Source: Streptococcus sp. S784/96/1 (GTDB lineage Bacteria > Bacillota > Bacilli > Lactobacillales > Streptococcaceae). From it: a stretch of 64,000 nucleotides of DNA. The position numbers and the translations under genes are program-made. Each line of letters begins with the position of its first letter. The first letter of the stretch is position 1. The notes under the pieces were generated by a model. The model did no database searches, had not been told where the DNA came from, and saw only the letters and a program-made list of their open reading frames with translations. Where the stretch lies: contig NZ_CACVCC010000001.1 of assembly GCF_902729355.1 (NCBI RefSeq), positions 1-64,000 on the forward strand. Reading direction: 5' to 3'. This document shows positions 38,031-48,017 of the stretch, one piece after another.

Positions 38031-39416
38031 TTAATTTTCGTTAACACCTTTAGCGCGTGCTTGAATATCTTTGACAATTTGAGGGAGTTTCTTATCCAAA
38101 TCATAGAAGAACAATAGGATAATTGAAATAACGGCTAAAAGTATCGGAATATAAGCAAAGACGGCTTTAATAGCAAAGAGTGTTGTTGCTGATTGAGTTG
38201 CTGCTCCTGCGACATAGCCACCAGATGCCATGACCAGTCCAAGGATAAGCCCACCAAGTCCTGAACCAACTTTTTCACCAAATGTTGCTGCTGAGAAAAT
38301 GAGGCCGTCAGAACGGATACCTGTTTTCCATTCACCATAGTCGGCTACATCCCCAAGCATGGCAAATCCAGCCACGGCACCAGGGGCGATACCTAAACCA
38401 CGAATGACAAGTCCTACAATAACTAAAGTGAAATCGGTAGGGAAAAGTGCAAGGAGAATAGTACCAATTAGCATGATAATATTTCCCAAAATCATCACAG
38501 ATCTCTTAGATAGTTTGGCCATCAAGAATGGGACAACTAAACTACCTACAAGAATCGGTGCAAAGGAGAGCATACCAAGCAAGGCAACCTTGCTAACATC
38601 ACCAAGAACATATTGAGTGTAGTAGATATTGATGCCTCCAAGTCCAGAGCTGATAAAGCTAATTAACATTGTTAAAATTAAGATAATCCAATATTTATTT
38701 TGGAAAAGGGCTTTAATGTTATCAGCTGTGGAGACCTTTTGTGCCTGATCGGCACTGAGAGCTTCACTATTTTCAAGGACACGTTCCTTAGAATTTTGAT
38801 GCAGAATAAAGAGCAGAATCACTGAAAAGAGAGCGAATACTGCAGCCATTTTAGTCCAAGATGAAGCGGAAGTTACTTCACCAAAGAAGTTTACAATTTG
38901 TAGGACAGCTCCGTTAACTAAGAAGGCTCCAGCGAAACCAAAAATGGTTCGAGAAGTTGAAAGATAGCCACGCTCTTTTGAATCAGATGAAGTCGTTCCA
39001 AGCAATGTGTTATAAGGAACCATTGTCATCGTATAAACTCCTGCTAGAGAAATAACGTAAGTTGCAAAAGCATAAATGGCTTTCATACTTTCTGGGAGAA
39101 AAGAAGGAGATGTAAATAGTAAAATAAGAGCTAGTGCATAAGGAAGAATCATTCGTTTAATCCATGGTCTCGCTTTACCAGTTACTGTTGACGTTCTATC
39201 TACAACGGCCCCCATGATTAAGTCGGATACCCCGTCAAAAACACGAGCAAATAGGAGTATGGAACCTACTACAGTCATTGTTAATCCAATGACATCAGTA
39301 TAGAAATAGGTAATAAAACCATTGGCGGTTGTAATCATTAGGTTAGCAGCAAGATTACCAAAACCAAATGTAATCTTTTCGCTTAAAGGTACTTTAGTTG
39401 CATTTTGTTGAGACAT
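38031..39416 (-). CDS. GPH-family sugar:cation symporter
   Basis: A 461-residue, 12-helix transporter of the glycoside-pentoside-hexuronide family, with the DGVSDLIMGAVVDRT and GKARPWIKRM loops. It imports oligosaccharides or glycosides with H+ or Na+. Start 39416 follows GAAAGGAATT; a longer frame from 39470 lacks a ribosome site and covers the operator. First gene of the operon and divergent from an AraC gene. Confidence 0.9.
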   Translation of the reverse strand: MSQQNATKVPLSEKITFGFGNLAANLMITTANGFITYFYTDVIGLTMTVVGSILLFARVFDGVSDLIMGAVVDRTSTVTGKARPWIKRMILPYALALILLFTSPSFLPESMKAIYAFATYVISLAGVYTMTMVPYNTLLGTTSSDSKERGYLSTSRTIFGFAGAFLVNGAVLQIVNFFGEVTSASSWTKMAAVFALFSVILLFILHQNSKERVLENSEALSADQAQKVSTADNIKALFQNKYWIILILTMLISFISSGLGGINIYYTQYVLGDVSKVALLGMLSFAPILVGSLVVPFLMAKLSKRSVMILGNIIMLIGTILLALFPTDFTLVIVGLVIRGLGIAPGAVAGFAMLGDVADYGEWKTGIRSDGLIFSAATFGEKVGSGLGGLILGLVMASGGYVAGAATQSATTLFAIKAVFAYIPILLAVISIILLFFYDLDKKLPQIVKDIQARAKGVNEN

Positions 39417-39429
39417 ATAATTCCTTTCT

Positions 39430-39460
39430 AGATATCTATAGATATCTGTAAGCGTTTTAT
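39430..39460. promoter_or_regulatory. Operator region of the GPH operon: palindrome and cre-like site
   Basis: A perfect 18-bp palindrome (arms AGATATC, 39430-39447) overlaps TGTAAGCGTTTTAT (39447-39460), a cre-like match of about 12/14. Located in the 129-bp divergent interval. Confidence 0.45.
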
Positions 39461-39490
39461 TTCTTTTCATTTTAGTATCTTCCTCAAAAA

Positions 39491-39519
39491 TTTACAATGC
39501 ACAAAAATTAGTTTATAAT
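39491..39519 (+). promoter_or_regulatory. Promoter of the first AraC gene
   Basis: TTTACA (39491-39496), a 17-bp spacer and TATAAT (39514-39519), followed by AGGAGG and the ATG at 39546. Confidence 0.75.
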
Positions 39520-39545
39520 GAACTATCTACATATAGGAGGTTGTT

Positions 39546-40544
39546 ATGAATCTCAGAGAGTTAGAAACTTATTTACACCATATTAATGTTATTGAACAAA
39601 AACAAAAGGAATCTGGGAAATCTATAAATGATTTTCCTATGTTGAATGAAACAGAAAAACTGTATTTAGATCCCTTGTTTAATATTATACGCTTCCCTAA
39701 AAATGCTTTTTTCAAGGAGGGGCAAAATGTATTCATCAGCCGTCATAACAGATTTGCTCCAATGATTGAACACTTACATGACTTTATTGAGATCATTTAT
39801 GTTTATGCTGGACAGTGTAGGCAAAAAATCAACGGAGAAGAAATAGATTTGCCTCAAGGTAGCCTTTGTGTTCTAGATAGGGATGTCCCACACTCGATTG
39901 AACCACTGGGTGAGGAGGATATTCTTATTAATGTTTTGATTAATGAAGAGACATTTTCTTCACTATTTCTTCTACGCTTGCAAAATGATACGAGTCTAGC
40001 TACCTCTTTTTTGATGACAGCTTTTGATAAGCAGGCTAGACATGATAGATACATGATTTTTGATACAAGTAGCAATAGTCGCATTCACTTGCAAATGCAG
40101 ATGCTTTTATCTGAATATTGGTCATATCAAAGTCAACGAGAAACCTTCTTATCTCATTATTTGCAATTAATTTTTATGGAGTTATTTCGTATCTACCGTG
40201 ATGAAACGTTTGCTCACCATACGTCACAGCGATTTGATTATGCTAAAGTTTTAGATTATATTGATTCTCACTATCAAGGGTTAAAAATTTCGGATTTAGC
40301 TCAGTATTTTGGCTATAATAGTAACTATATGAGCAATATGTTAAAAAAGCATACGGGTAAGAATTTTCAAGAAATCTTGTTAGAAAAACGGCTGTTAATC
40401 GCATGTGATTTACTATCGAATACGGAACTTTCTATTGATAATATTGCACTTGAATCAGGATTTAACACGACTAGTTATTTTTTTCGGCAGTTTAAAAAAC
40501 GATACGGTTGCACCCCAAGTGCTTATCGGAAAAATAATGTTTAA
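39546..40544 (+). CDS. AraC-family transcriptional regulator 1
   Basis: A 332-residue regulator. An N-terminal cupin sensor (MIEHLHDFIEIIYVYAG near residue 75) and a C-terminal double helix-turn-helix (KISDLAQYFGYNSNYMSNML and SIDNIALESGFNTTSYFFRQFK). Divergent from the GPH-GH3-GH78 operon, so it likely activates it in response to the imported sugar. First of three tandem AraC genes. Confidence 0.9.
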   Translation: MNLRELETYLHHINVIEQKQKESGKSINDFPMLNETEKLYLDPLFNIIRFPKNAFFKEGQNVFISRHNRFAPMIEHLHDFIEIIYVYAGQCRQKINGEEIDLPQGSLCVLDRDVPHSIEPLGEEDILINVLINEETFSSLFLLRLQNDTSLATSFLMTAFDKQARHDRYMIFDTSSNSRIHLQMQMLLSEYWSYQSQRETFLSHYLQLIFMELFRIYRDETFAHHTSQRFDYAKVLDYIDSHYQGLKISDLAQYFGYNSNYMSNMLKKHTGKNFQEILLEKRLLIACDLLSNTELSIDNIALESGFNTTSYFFRQFKKRYGCTPSAYRKNNV

Positions 40545-40598
40545 TCTAGACAGGAAAATTTTTATTATAAATGAAGGATAAGAATAAGGAAGTTAATA

Positions 40599-41600
40599 AT
40601 GTTTGATATATTTGATCTTTTAGTTAAATATCGGGAAAAAAGAGATTGGGAAACTATTGTTTCAACAATGCATCCTATTCCAGCAAAAACCTTTGAAGGA
40701 CAACCTGTTTATGAGTTTTTTCATAACTTAGATGATTCCTTAGATGTTAATCCGCAACCAATTGCTTTATCAGTAAATCCTGTAGACTCCTTTGTTCCGT
40801 TTCATTATCATAATCATGTAGAGATGATTATTCCTATTAGAGGAAACTTAGAGATTATAACGGAAAAAGAGCACATCCACCTAACCAAAGGAGATATTTT
40901 TATTGTTGGTCCTAATACTATTCACCAAAATTTAAAAACTGGAGCAGATGATTTAGCATTAAATATTGCACTGAAACCTACTGCATTTTCACATACAGAT
41001 TTAGATTTTTTGAGAAGAAGTGGCGCCAGTAGCTACTTAGCAGATCTTCTTTTTTTTACACCGCAAGAAACGAGTGATGATGAGGGAATCTATACTGTTT
41101 TTCATACCAAACCCGAGGACGGTGTTTTACATACGATTAATAATATTGTTTATGAATATTATCGAATTACAGATGGTCAATCAAGTTCTATTATTCGATA
41201 CGAACTCCTTGTCTTATTTGCAAAATTATTACGCTTATCTATAAAAGAAGAAACAGCAATGGTCAGCAGTCGTAAAAATGAATCAACCTTAATGTCATTG
41301 CTTCTCTATATTGAAAAACACTATGCTTCTACTACCTTAGATGAGATGGGAGAATATTTTGGTTTTAACCCGAATTATTTGTCCTCCTACTTGAAAAAAC
41401 ATACAGGTAAGTCTTTTATTAAATTACTTCACTTACAGCGTGTCAATGCTGCTGCGGATTATCTCTTATATACCAATGCACCAATTGAAAAAATTGCAGC
41501 TAAAGTTGGCTATGAAAACCCATCTTATTTTTACAAAATATTTAAGAAAATCTTAGGCATGTCGCCAGCTGAGTATCGTAATAGCGGTAAAGGGAAATGA
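40599..41600 (+). CDS. AraC-family transcriptional regulator 2
   Basis: A 333-residue regulator with a cupin sensor (HYHNHVEMIIPIRG) and an AraC DNA-binding domain (TLDEMGEYFGFNPNYLSSYL; PIEKIAAKVGYENPSYFYK). 54 bp after regulator 1 with a weak ribosome site. It may control one of the GH3-GH78 operons or the downstream GPH-GH78 operon. Confidence 0.9.
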   Translation: MFDIFDLLVKYREKRDWETIVSTMHPIPAKTFEGQPVYEFFHNLDDSLDVNPQPIALSVNPVDSFVPFHYHNHVEMIIPIRGNLEIITEKEHIHLTKGDIFIVGPNTIHQNLKTGADDLALNIALKPTAFSHTDLDFLRRSGASSYLADLLFFTPQETSDDEGIYTVFHTKPEDGVLHTINNIVYEYYRITDGQSSSIIRYELLVLFAKLLRLSIKEETAMVSSRKNESTLMSLLLYIEKHYASTTLDEMGEYFGFNPNYLSSYLKKHTGKSFIKLLHLQRVNAAADYLLYTNAPIEKIAAKVGYENPSYFYKIFKKILGMSPAEYRNSGKGK

Positions 41601-41655
41601 CGGTGATCAAATCAAAAGATGGTGTAAAGATTAGATTAACATTATGGGAGAAGTC

Positions 41656-42828
41656 ATGGAGCATCAAGAAATAAAAAGTTTATTGCAGGTTTTGCAAATT
41701 GATTTATTGGTAGTAGAGGAATATAAAACATGGTCCTATAATCGATTCCCAGGGACTGAGTTATTGATGAGTAGTCAGGTCCAAGGAGCGTTAAAAGAGA
41801 TTGTAAGTAAATCTTCTTGTCAATCACCTATTATTTATCAAGATGAATTTGGAGTTTATTATGTAATGTTTTTTGATAAGAATGTTTGTTATTTGCTGGG
41901 GCCCATCAGTCTTACTAATTTTTCAGAAGATACCTTAAAAGCTTATTTCTCTTTTTATGGCTTACCAGTTACAGAATTTTACACGAGATATTTTAACTTA
42001 GAAGATGTCTTAAATATTACAGGATTGATTGTTAAAATGATTACAGGAAAATTTTTTGAAAAACATTACTTGTTACAAAAGAATCCACATCTTTCAGGTA
42101 TGCTTGGTAAGTCTTTGGAAATTCCGATTGATAATATCCGTGAAGAGGAGCTCATTCAAGCTCATCATACCTATCAGGAGGAGCGACGTTTGTTAGAGTA
42201 TGTTAAAAGGGGAGCTGTTGGAGAGGCTCTTGCCTATCAAGAAGCTATGGATAAATCAATTGGTCGACTATCTCATCGAGAAGTTACGCATTGGCGAAAT
42301 TTAACAATTGTCGCCATCACTTTATCTACCCGTGCTGCTATTGATGGTGGTTTATCTCCAGCAGTAGCTTACAAAATAAGTGATACTTATATTCAACAAT
42401 GTGATAATAAACAAACAACTGCTCAGTTGATTGCTATTCGAAATCGTGCGGTTACTGATTTGGTTGAAAATGTTCATGAAAACCAAAGAATTCAAACACA
42501 ATCGAGTTATGTTAGGGCAAGTACAGCTTACATTGATAAACATTATCGAGAGAAAATATATTTGGAGGATGTAGCAGATTATGTAGGACTTAGTCCCTCT
42601 TATTTTTCAAAACTCTTTAAAAAAGAAGTTGGTCTATCTTTCCAGAATTATGTGACACAAGTTCGATTGGAGTATGCAGCAAATTTACTTCGCTATTCAA
42701 CGGAAAGTTTGTCTGCTATTTCTGAATATGTTAATTTTCCATCGCAGAGCTATTTTGGAAGGTATTTCAAATCGTATTACCATATGACACCAAAAGAATA
42801 TCGACATTTATATCAGGTAGTGGATTAA
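41656..42828 (+). CDS. AraC-family transcriptional regulator 3 (two-domain, YesN-like)
   Basis: A 390-residue regulator. The N-terminal 280 residues are not a simple cupin, and the C-terminal AraC domain is clear (YLEDVADYVGLSPSYFSKLF; SLSAISEYVNFPSQSYFGRYF). ATG 41656 follows GGGAGA; the earlier in-frame ATG at 41644 lacks spacing. It directly precedes the GPH-GH78 operon and likely controls it. Confidence 0.88.
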   Translation: MEHQEIKSLLQVLQIDLLVVEEYKTWSYNRFPGTELLMSSQVQGALKEIVSKSSCQSPIIYQDEFGVYYVMFFDKNVCYLLGPISLTNFSEDTLKAYFSFYGLPVTEFYTRYFNLEDVLNITGLIVKMITGKFFEKHYLLQKNPHLSGMLGKSLEIPIDNIREEELIQAHHTYQEERRLLEYVKRGAVGEALAYQEAMDKSIGRLSHREVTHWRNLTIVAITLSTRAAIDGGLSPAVAYKISDTYIQQCDNKQTTAQLIAIRNRAVTDLVENVHENQRIQTQSSYVRASTAYIDKHYREKIYLEDVADYVGLSPSYFSKLFKKEVGLSFQNYVTQVRLEYAANLLRYSTESLSAISEYVNFPSQSYFGRYFKSYYHMTPKEYRHLYQVVD

Positions 42829-42837
42829 CGACTGAAT

Positions 42838-42890
42838 AAGGATAAAAAAAACGTAAAAAGGATACAAAAATAAAGTTGTAAACGCTATTA
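42838..42890 (+). promoter_or_regulatory. Candidate AraC direct repeats and cre-like site before GPH gene 2
   Basis: Two AAGGATA(A/C)AAAA words begin at 42838 and 42858, 20 bp apart (two helical turns, as AraC monomers prefer). TGTAAACGCTATTA (42877-42890) matches the cre consensus at about 13/14. Confidence 0.45.
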
Positions 42891-42929
42891 TATAACCATA
42901 ACTAAACTAAATGGATGTGAGGAAGAAAT

Positions 42930-44345
42930 ATGTTTTCTTTTGCAACAAAGCATAATGACCCTGATAAGGTTCTTGGATGGGGAGAACGAATTGGTTACGC
43001 CTCTGGTGCTTTTGGCTGGAATATGGTTAATGGTATCATTGGAACGTTTTTGACCGTATATTTTACCAATGTAGCCCTATTAGATGCTGCAGTTATTTCA
43101 ACGTTAATTGCAGTCTCAAAGTTATTTGATGGTGTGTCAGATTTGATTGTTGGACGGATGGTGGACAATACTAAGTCTAAATTAGGGAAAGCTCGTCCTT
43201 GGTTACTTCGGATGACAATTCCATTTGCTATTTCGACAATTTTGCTGTTTTTTGTTCCCTCTGGCTTCCCCACAGTAATGAAATATGTCTATGTCTTTGT
43301 GATGTATAATTTGGTAAATACGGTATTTTTAACAGCGATTCAGGTGCCGTATTACTCATTAATTTCACTCTTGACTAGAAATGCCTATGAACGTGGATTT
43401 TTAGGAAATATTCAGCAGATTTTTCAAACTTTAGGAAATGTCTTTATCAATTCTATATTTACAATTTTATTAACACGATTTTCTAGTAGCGCTGAGACGT
43501 ACATGACACAACAATCATTTACTTTAGCAATAGCTAGTATTATGGTTTTGATGGTCATTGCGAACTTTATTACGGTAGTGGCAACAAAAGAACGTATTAC
43601 AGATAACCCATCAGAAGTTGCTGATAAGGAAGAGGATAAGGTTCCTATTAAAGATGCTATACGAGCACTTTTGAGGAATAAATATTGGGTAATGATGTTC
43701 TTTACCATGCTAGTAGTTTTCTTTGTCATTATCTTTTATTCAATTGGCGGTGTCTACTATGCTATCTATGTCTTTGGTGATATGGGACAAATTAGTTGGA
43801 TGAATAATGCTATTTCTATTGCTCAATTTGCGATTATGTTTGCAACACCATTCTTTATGAAGAAGTTTGGGAAACGACCAATTTTTGCTATTGGTATGCT
43901 CCTATTGACACTTGGCTTCTTTGGGTTTAGCCTTGTTGAATCAAATAAGTCTCTCATGATTTTCTTCAATGCCCTTAAAGGTATGGGCTTAGGAATGTCT
44001 GGCGGAATGGCTATGGGACTTGTTGCAGATACTATTCTTTATGGTCAATTGAAGTCTGGAATTAACACTGTCGGACTTGGAAATGCAGGAGTATCTGCTG
44101 CGCAGAAAATTGGCCTAGGTCTTGGACAAGCTATTTTTGGATGGGTTATGTCCGGTGCAGGATTTAATCCAGCACTAGATACTCAAGGTATTGCTCAGCC
44201 TGAAACAGTCATCACAGCCATTCGTATGATGTATAACTATATTCCAATGGCAATGACAGCAGTAGTATTTGTTATGATGGCGGTTTTCTTCAATCTTGAA
44301 AAAGACTTGAGAGCTCTTAAAGAAGAAAAAGGTCTAGTCAATTAA
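42930..44345 (+). CDS. GPH-family sugar:cation symporter 2
   Basis: A 471-residue, 12-helix GPH transporter with DGVSDLIVGRMVDNTKSKLGKARPW. It probably imports the rhamnoside acted on by the adjacent GH78. Heads an operon with GH78, MBL-fold and ROK genes. Ribosome site GTGAGGAAG. Confidence 0.9.
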   Translation: MFSFATKHNDPDKVLGWGERIGYASGAFGWNMVNGIIGTFLTVYFTNVALLDAAVISTLIAVSKLFDGVSDLIVGRMVDNTKSKLGKARPWLLRMTIPFAISTILLFFVPSGFPTVMKYVYVFVMYNLVNTVFLTAIQVPYYSLISLLTRNAYERGFLGNIQQIFQTLGNVFINSIFTILLTRFSSSAETYMTQQSFTLAIASIMVLMVIANFITVVATKERITDNPSEVADKEEDKVPIKDAIRALLRNKYWVMMFFTMLVVFFVIIFYSIGGVYYAIYVFGDMGQISWMNNAISIAQFAIMFATPFFMKKFGKRPIFAIGMLLLTLGFFGFSLVESNKSLMIFFNALKGMGLGMSGGMAMGLVADTILYGQLKSGINTVGLGNAGVSAAQKIGLGLGQAIFGWVMSGAGFNPALDTQGIAQPETVITAIRMMYNYIPMAMTAVVFVMMAVFFNLEKDLRALKEEKGLVN

Positions 44346-44411
44346 GATGGGAAGTGACAGATGTTCAATCTGTCACTTCATTGGTTTAGAAATAGGAGAA
44401 AAGAGTTTACA

Positions 44412-47159
44412 ATGGAAGTAGTAGAAGTCAAGGTTAACGGGATGTATAATCCGATTGGATTTGATTTTTCGACAATTCGTGTTGCTTGGAAAGTCATAGA
44501 GAGTGTCGGCACAAAACAGGCACATGTAAAGATTGAGATTGCCCTGTCAAAAGATTTTTCAGAAATTCTCTATAAAAAAAGCGGAACTGAGCTATTGCAA
44601 ACGGGGACAACATTAGCTTTTAGTGCACAGCCAGAAACACGCTATTTTGTCCGTGTCACGGTAACAGATAACTGTGGAAATACAACCATGTCAGCACCAG
44701 CATTTTTTGAAACTCCTAAAAACAATAAATGGCAAGGGCAATGGATTACGGGTCGGGAGGACAAGGAGACTCACATTTCCCTGCAAAAGTCGTTTGATTT
44801 AAATGGTGAAGTCAAATCGGCACGTCTCTATATATCTGGACTTGGGCTTTTTGAAGCCAGTCTTAACGGCCAAAAGATTGGGGATGAAGTCCTAACACCT
44901 TACTATAGTCGCTATCCTGATGAGGTACAGTTTCTTACTTTCGATGTTACCAAAGCTATTGAACAGTCAAATCTTTTGGAAATTGCCCTAGGGAATGGTT
45001 GGTACAAAGGACGCTTTGGGCTTAATGGCCAAAAAGAAAACTTTGGTTCGGAGTTTAAGGCAATAGCAGAGCTCCATATAGAACTAGCAGATGGATCTAA
45101 GCAAGTTTTGGTTACAGATGAGAGCTGGAATTATCGTATTAGTGAGACTAAACTAAGTGATATTTACGATGGGGAAGAAATTGATTTCACAAATGATGAT
45201 TATCATTTAAAACCCGTGAAGCTCACAAGGCAAGAAGGAAAGTTATTGCCGCGTTATAGTTTACCAGTGAAAGAGATGGAGCGTTTAACTGTCAAAGAAG
45301 TCATTATGACATCAACTGGTGAAACGGTGCTTGATTTTGGTCAAAATTTTGCGGGATATGTTGAAGTAAAGTCTGCACAGCCTTTAAATAATCGTATTCT
45401 TTTGGAATTTTGTGAGATTCTACAAGATGGTCAATTCAATAGAGATAACTACCGATCAGCACGTTCTGAATTTAGTTTTATTTCAGATGGTAAAGAGCGC
45501 ATCATCAAACCGCGATTTACTTATTTTGGTTTTAGATATGTTCGTCTTACGGGGTGGAGTGGCAAAGTGAACCCCAGTGATTTTACAGGAGTTGCTCTTT
45601 ATTCTGAAATGAAGCAAACAGGATCTATCAGAACTGGCCATACAGGTGTTAATCAGCTTTTTTCGAATACCCTTTGGGGACAAAAATCTAATTTTATTGA
45701 TTTTCCAACAGATTGTCCGCAGCGAGATGAACGCTTAGGCTGGACTGGAGACGCACAAGTCTTTGCTGCTACGGCTAGTTATAATATGGATACTGCGGCT
45801 TTTTATCAAAAATTTATTCACGATTTGCGGACAGAACAAGTCAAATATGATGGGATTCTTCCTGGTGTGATTCCTGTTTTTGAACCAGGAAGGGAGATTT
45901 TCTCAAGTGTTTGGGGAGATTTTGCAACGATTGTACCAACTGTCATGATGGAATATTTTGGCGATATTGAAGCGTTGAAGGCTAACTATCCTATGATGAA
46001 AGATTGGGTTGATAAAATAACACGTGAAGACATCAAACGTGGTCAGCGTTATCTTTATGATTTTGGAAATCAATTGGGAGATTGGCTGGCTCTAGATGGT
46101 CGTACTCCGCAGAGTATGGAAGGTGGGACAGACGCTTATTTTATTGGATCTTGTTATTATGCTAACTCTGTTAAAATGACCGCAAAAGCTGCTGAGTTTT
46201 TGGGATACAAAGATGATGCTAAAATTTATGAAGATTTGTACGATAAGATTTTTCAAGCGATATTATCCGAATACTTTTCATCTAGTGGACGTTTGGTTTT
46301 TGATACTCAAACAGCCTATATTGTGGCTCTTCATACAGGAATTTATAAAAATAAAAATCGCTTGGTTGAAGACTTGAAAACTCGACTTTACAAAGACTGT
46401 TACAAATTGACTGGTGGCTTTGTAGGTGCCCCGTTGATGTGTAAGGTCTTTGCCGAGAATGGTATGGAAGATGAAGCGTTTTACTTCCTTACCCAGTCGG
46501 AATTTCCAGGATGGATGCATTGCATTGACCTTGGTGCAACGACAATTTGGGAGCGATGGAACTCGGTTCTTGATAATGGTAGGTTGAGTGGTAAAATGAT
46601 GAATTCGTTGAATCATTATGCTTACGGAGCTGTTGTGGAATTTTTATATCGAAATGTAGCAGGTTTTAAATCTGTAAAACCGGGTTTTAAAGTAATTGAT
46701 TTTGCTCCTCAGGTAAGTTCTAAACTAGGATATATTATAGCTGATTTTGACTCACCATATGGGCCATATCATTCGAGCTGGGAAATTTTAGCAGATGGTA
46801 GGCTTCAAGTGACCCTTGATATACCATTTAATGCTCAAGCAAAGGTCACACTGCCATTTTACCAAGGTAAAGAGATAGGGATTCTTGAAACCGGTCATTA
46901 CGAATGGATTTATGAACCTAAACAAAATCTCCGCAGAGTCTTTACAACATCAAGTATTGTTAAGGATTGGTTAAAAAATCCTCAAGGTAAGACGGCTGTT
47001 GAAACGGTCTCACCACTACTTGATTATTATTTACGTACAGGGAATACGGACTTTTTATATGAAACCTTGGAGACCCTTCCAAGTAAAGACTACATGGGCT
47101 TTACCTTTGAAGAAGTTAAACATTTAAGTGATGCTATTTTAGCGATTGAAGTAGAATAG
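44412..47159 (+). CDS. GH78 alpha-L-rhamnosidase, copy 3
   Basis: A 915-residue intracellular rhamnosidase (GQKIGDEVLTPYYSRY; DCPQRDERLGWTGD; GATTIWERWNS), with a C-terminal helical tail as in copy 1 (SSIVKDWLKNP). ATG 44412 is chosen after TAGGAGA; a frame from 44361 lacks a ribosome site. Followed 9 bp later by the MBL-fold gene. Confidence 0.92.
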   Translation: MEVVEVKVNGMYNPIGFDFSTIRVAWKVIESVGTKQAHVKIEIALSKDFSEILYKKSGTELLQTGTTLAFSAQPETRYFVRVTVTDNCGNTTMSAPAFFETPKNNKWQGQWITGREDKETHISLQKSFDLNGEVKSARLYISGLGLFEASLNGQKIGDEVLTPYYSRYPDEVQFLTFDVTKAIEQSNLLEIALGNGWYKGRFGLNGQKENFGSEFKAIAELHIELADGSKQVLVTDESWNYRISETKLSDIYDGEEIDFTNDDYHLKPVKLTRQEGKLLPRYSLPVKEMERLTVKEVIMTSTGETVLDFGQNFAGYVEVKSAQPLNNRILLEFCEILQDGQFNRDNYRSARSEFSFISDGKERIIKPRFTYFGFRYVRLTGWSGKVNPSDFTGVALYSEMKQTGSIRTGHTGVNQLFSNTLWGQKSNFIDFPTDCPQRDERLGWTGDAQVFAATASYNMDTAAFYQKFIHDLRTEQVKYDGILPGVIPVFEPGREIFSSVWGDFATIVPTVMMEYFGDIEALKANYPMMKDWVDKITREDIKRGQRYLYDFGNQLGDWLALDGRTPQSMEGGTDAYFIGSCYYANSVKMTAKAAEFLGYKDDAKIYEDLYDKIFQAILSEYFSSSGRLVFDTQTAYIVALHTGIYKNKNRLVEDLKTRLYKDCYKLTGGFVGAPLMCKVFAENGMEDEAFYFLTQSEFPGWMHCIDLGATTIWERWNSVLDNGRLSGKMMNSLNHYAYGAVVEFLYRNVAGFKSVKPGFKVIDFAPQVSSKLGYIIADFDSPYGPYHSSWEILADGRLQVTLDIPFNAQAKVTLPFYQGKEIGILETGHYEWIYEPKQNLRRVFTTSSIVKDWLKNPQGKTAVETVSPLLDYYLRTGNTDFLYETLETLPSKDYMGFTFEEVKHLSDAILAIEVE

Positions 47160-47168
47160 GAGACTATT

Positions 47169-48017
47169 ATGGAAGCATTCTACCATGTTGAGCCAGTTAG
47201 TGAGCGACTTTTAGCCATCAAAAGTCTTAATGGAGAGTTTGTTTATCTTATATTGGGAGATAGTTGCGCTCTCTTAATAGATACTTGTGTTGGTGTTGGA
47301 AACCTGCGGAAGTTTGTCGAAAATCTCACTGATTTACCTATTACTGTTGCTTTAACTCATGGGCATATTGATCATGCTATGGGGGCGCCCGAGTTTGAAA
47401 ATGTCTATCTGAATCCAACGGACATTCCGATTTATCAGCGCCAATGTTCAAAAGAGGAACGCATGGGTTATTTAATAGCAGGATTAGGTGACGAGTTAGC
47501 ACAAATGTTTGAGCATACACTAGTGGATGCTGCTCCAGATTATTTGTTTAAGGACTTGGAAGATGGTCAAACTTTTGATTTAGGAGGAATTAGGGTTTCT
47601 GCTTATGCTTTTCCAGGTCATACGCCAGGAATGATGGCTTTCTTAATTGAGGAAGAAGAGATACTCATTTTAGGCGATGCCTGTAACAATTCTACTTTTC
47701 TTTTTGATGACGATACTGTGCCTGTTGAAACTTACCAAAAGGCTGTTTGTAAAGCGCAGCTATTATTCAAAGGACGCTTCAAAAAAATATTTATCAGTCA
47801 TCATGAAATGCAGGTGGACATCAATATTATGTCCAATATGATCGATGTTTGCCAAGATATCATGGATGATACTGCTGATGATCTCCCCTTTCACTTCATG
47901 GGGATGGATGCTGTTATTGCAAAAGAATGTGACAAAACCTTTCACCGCACGGATGGAAAAGATGGGAATCTAATTTATCGTAAAGATAAAATCTTTGCTA
48001 AGGAGGATTTTAAATGA
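47169..48017 (+). CDS. MBL-fold metallohydrolase linked to GH78
   Basis: A 282-residue metallo-beta-lactamase-fold protein with the metal site THGHIDH near residues 60-66, a later His in FPGHTPGMM, Asp in LGDACN and His in ISHHEMQ. No signal peptide. Substrate unknown: members act as lactonases, esterases, glyoxalases or phosphodiesterases. Placement between a rhamnosidase and a sugar kinase suggests it acts on a glycoside aglycone, lactone or acyl ester. It overlaps the ROK gene by 4 bp (ATGA). Confidence 0.85.
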   Translation: MEAFYHVEPVSERLLAIKSLNGEFVYLILGDSCALLIDTCVGVGNLRKFVENLTDLPITVALTHGHIDHAMGAPEFENVYLNPTDIPIYQRQCSKEERMGYLIAGLGDELAQMFEHTLVDAAPDYLFKDLEDGQTFDLGGIRVSAYAFPGHTPGMMAFLIEEEEILILGDACNNSTFLFDDDTVPVETYQKAVCKAQLLFKGRFKKIFISHHEMQVDINIMSNMIDVCQDIMDDTADDLPFHFMGMDAVIAKECDKTFHRTDGKDGNLIYRKDKIFAKEDFK

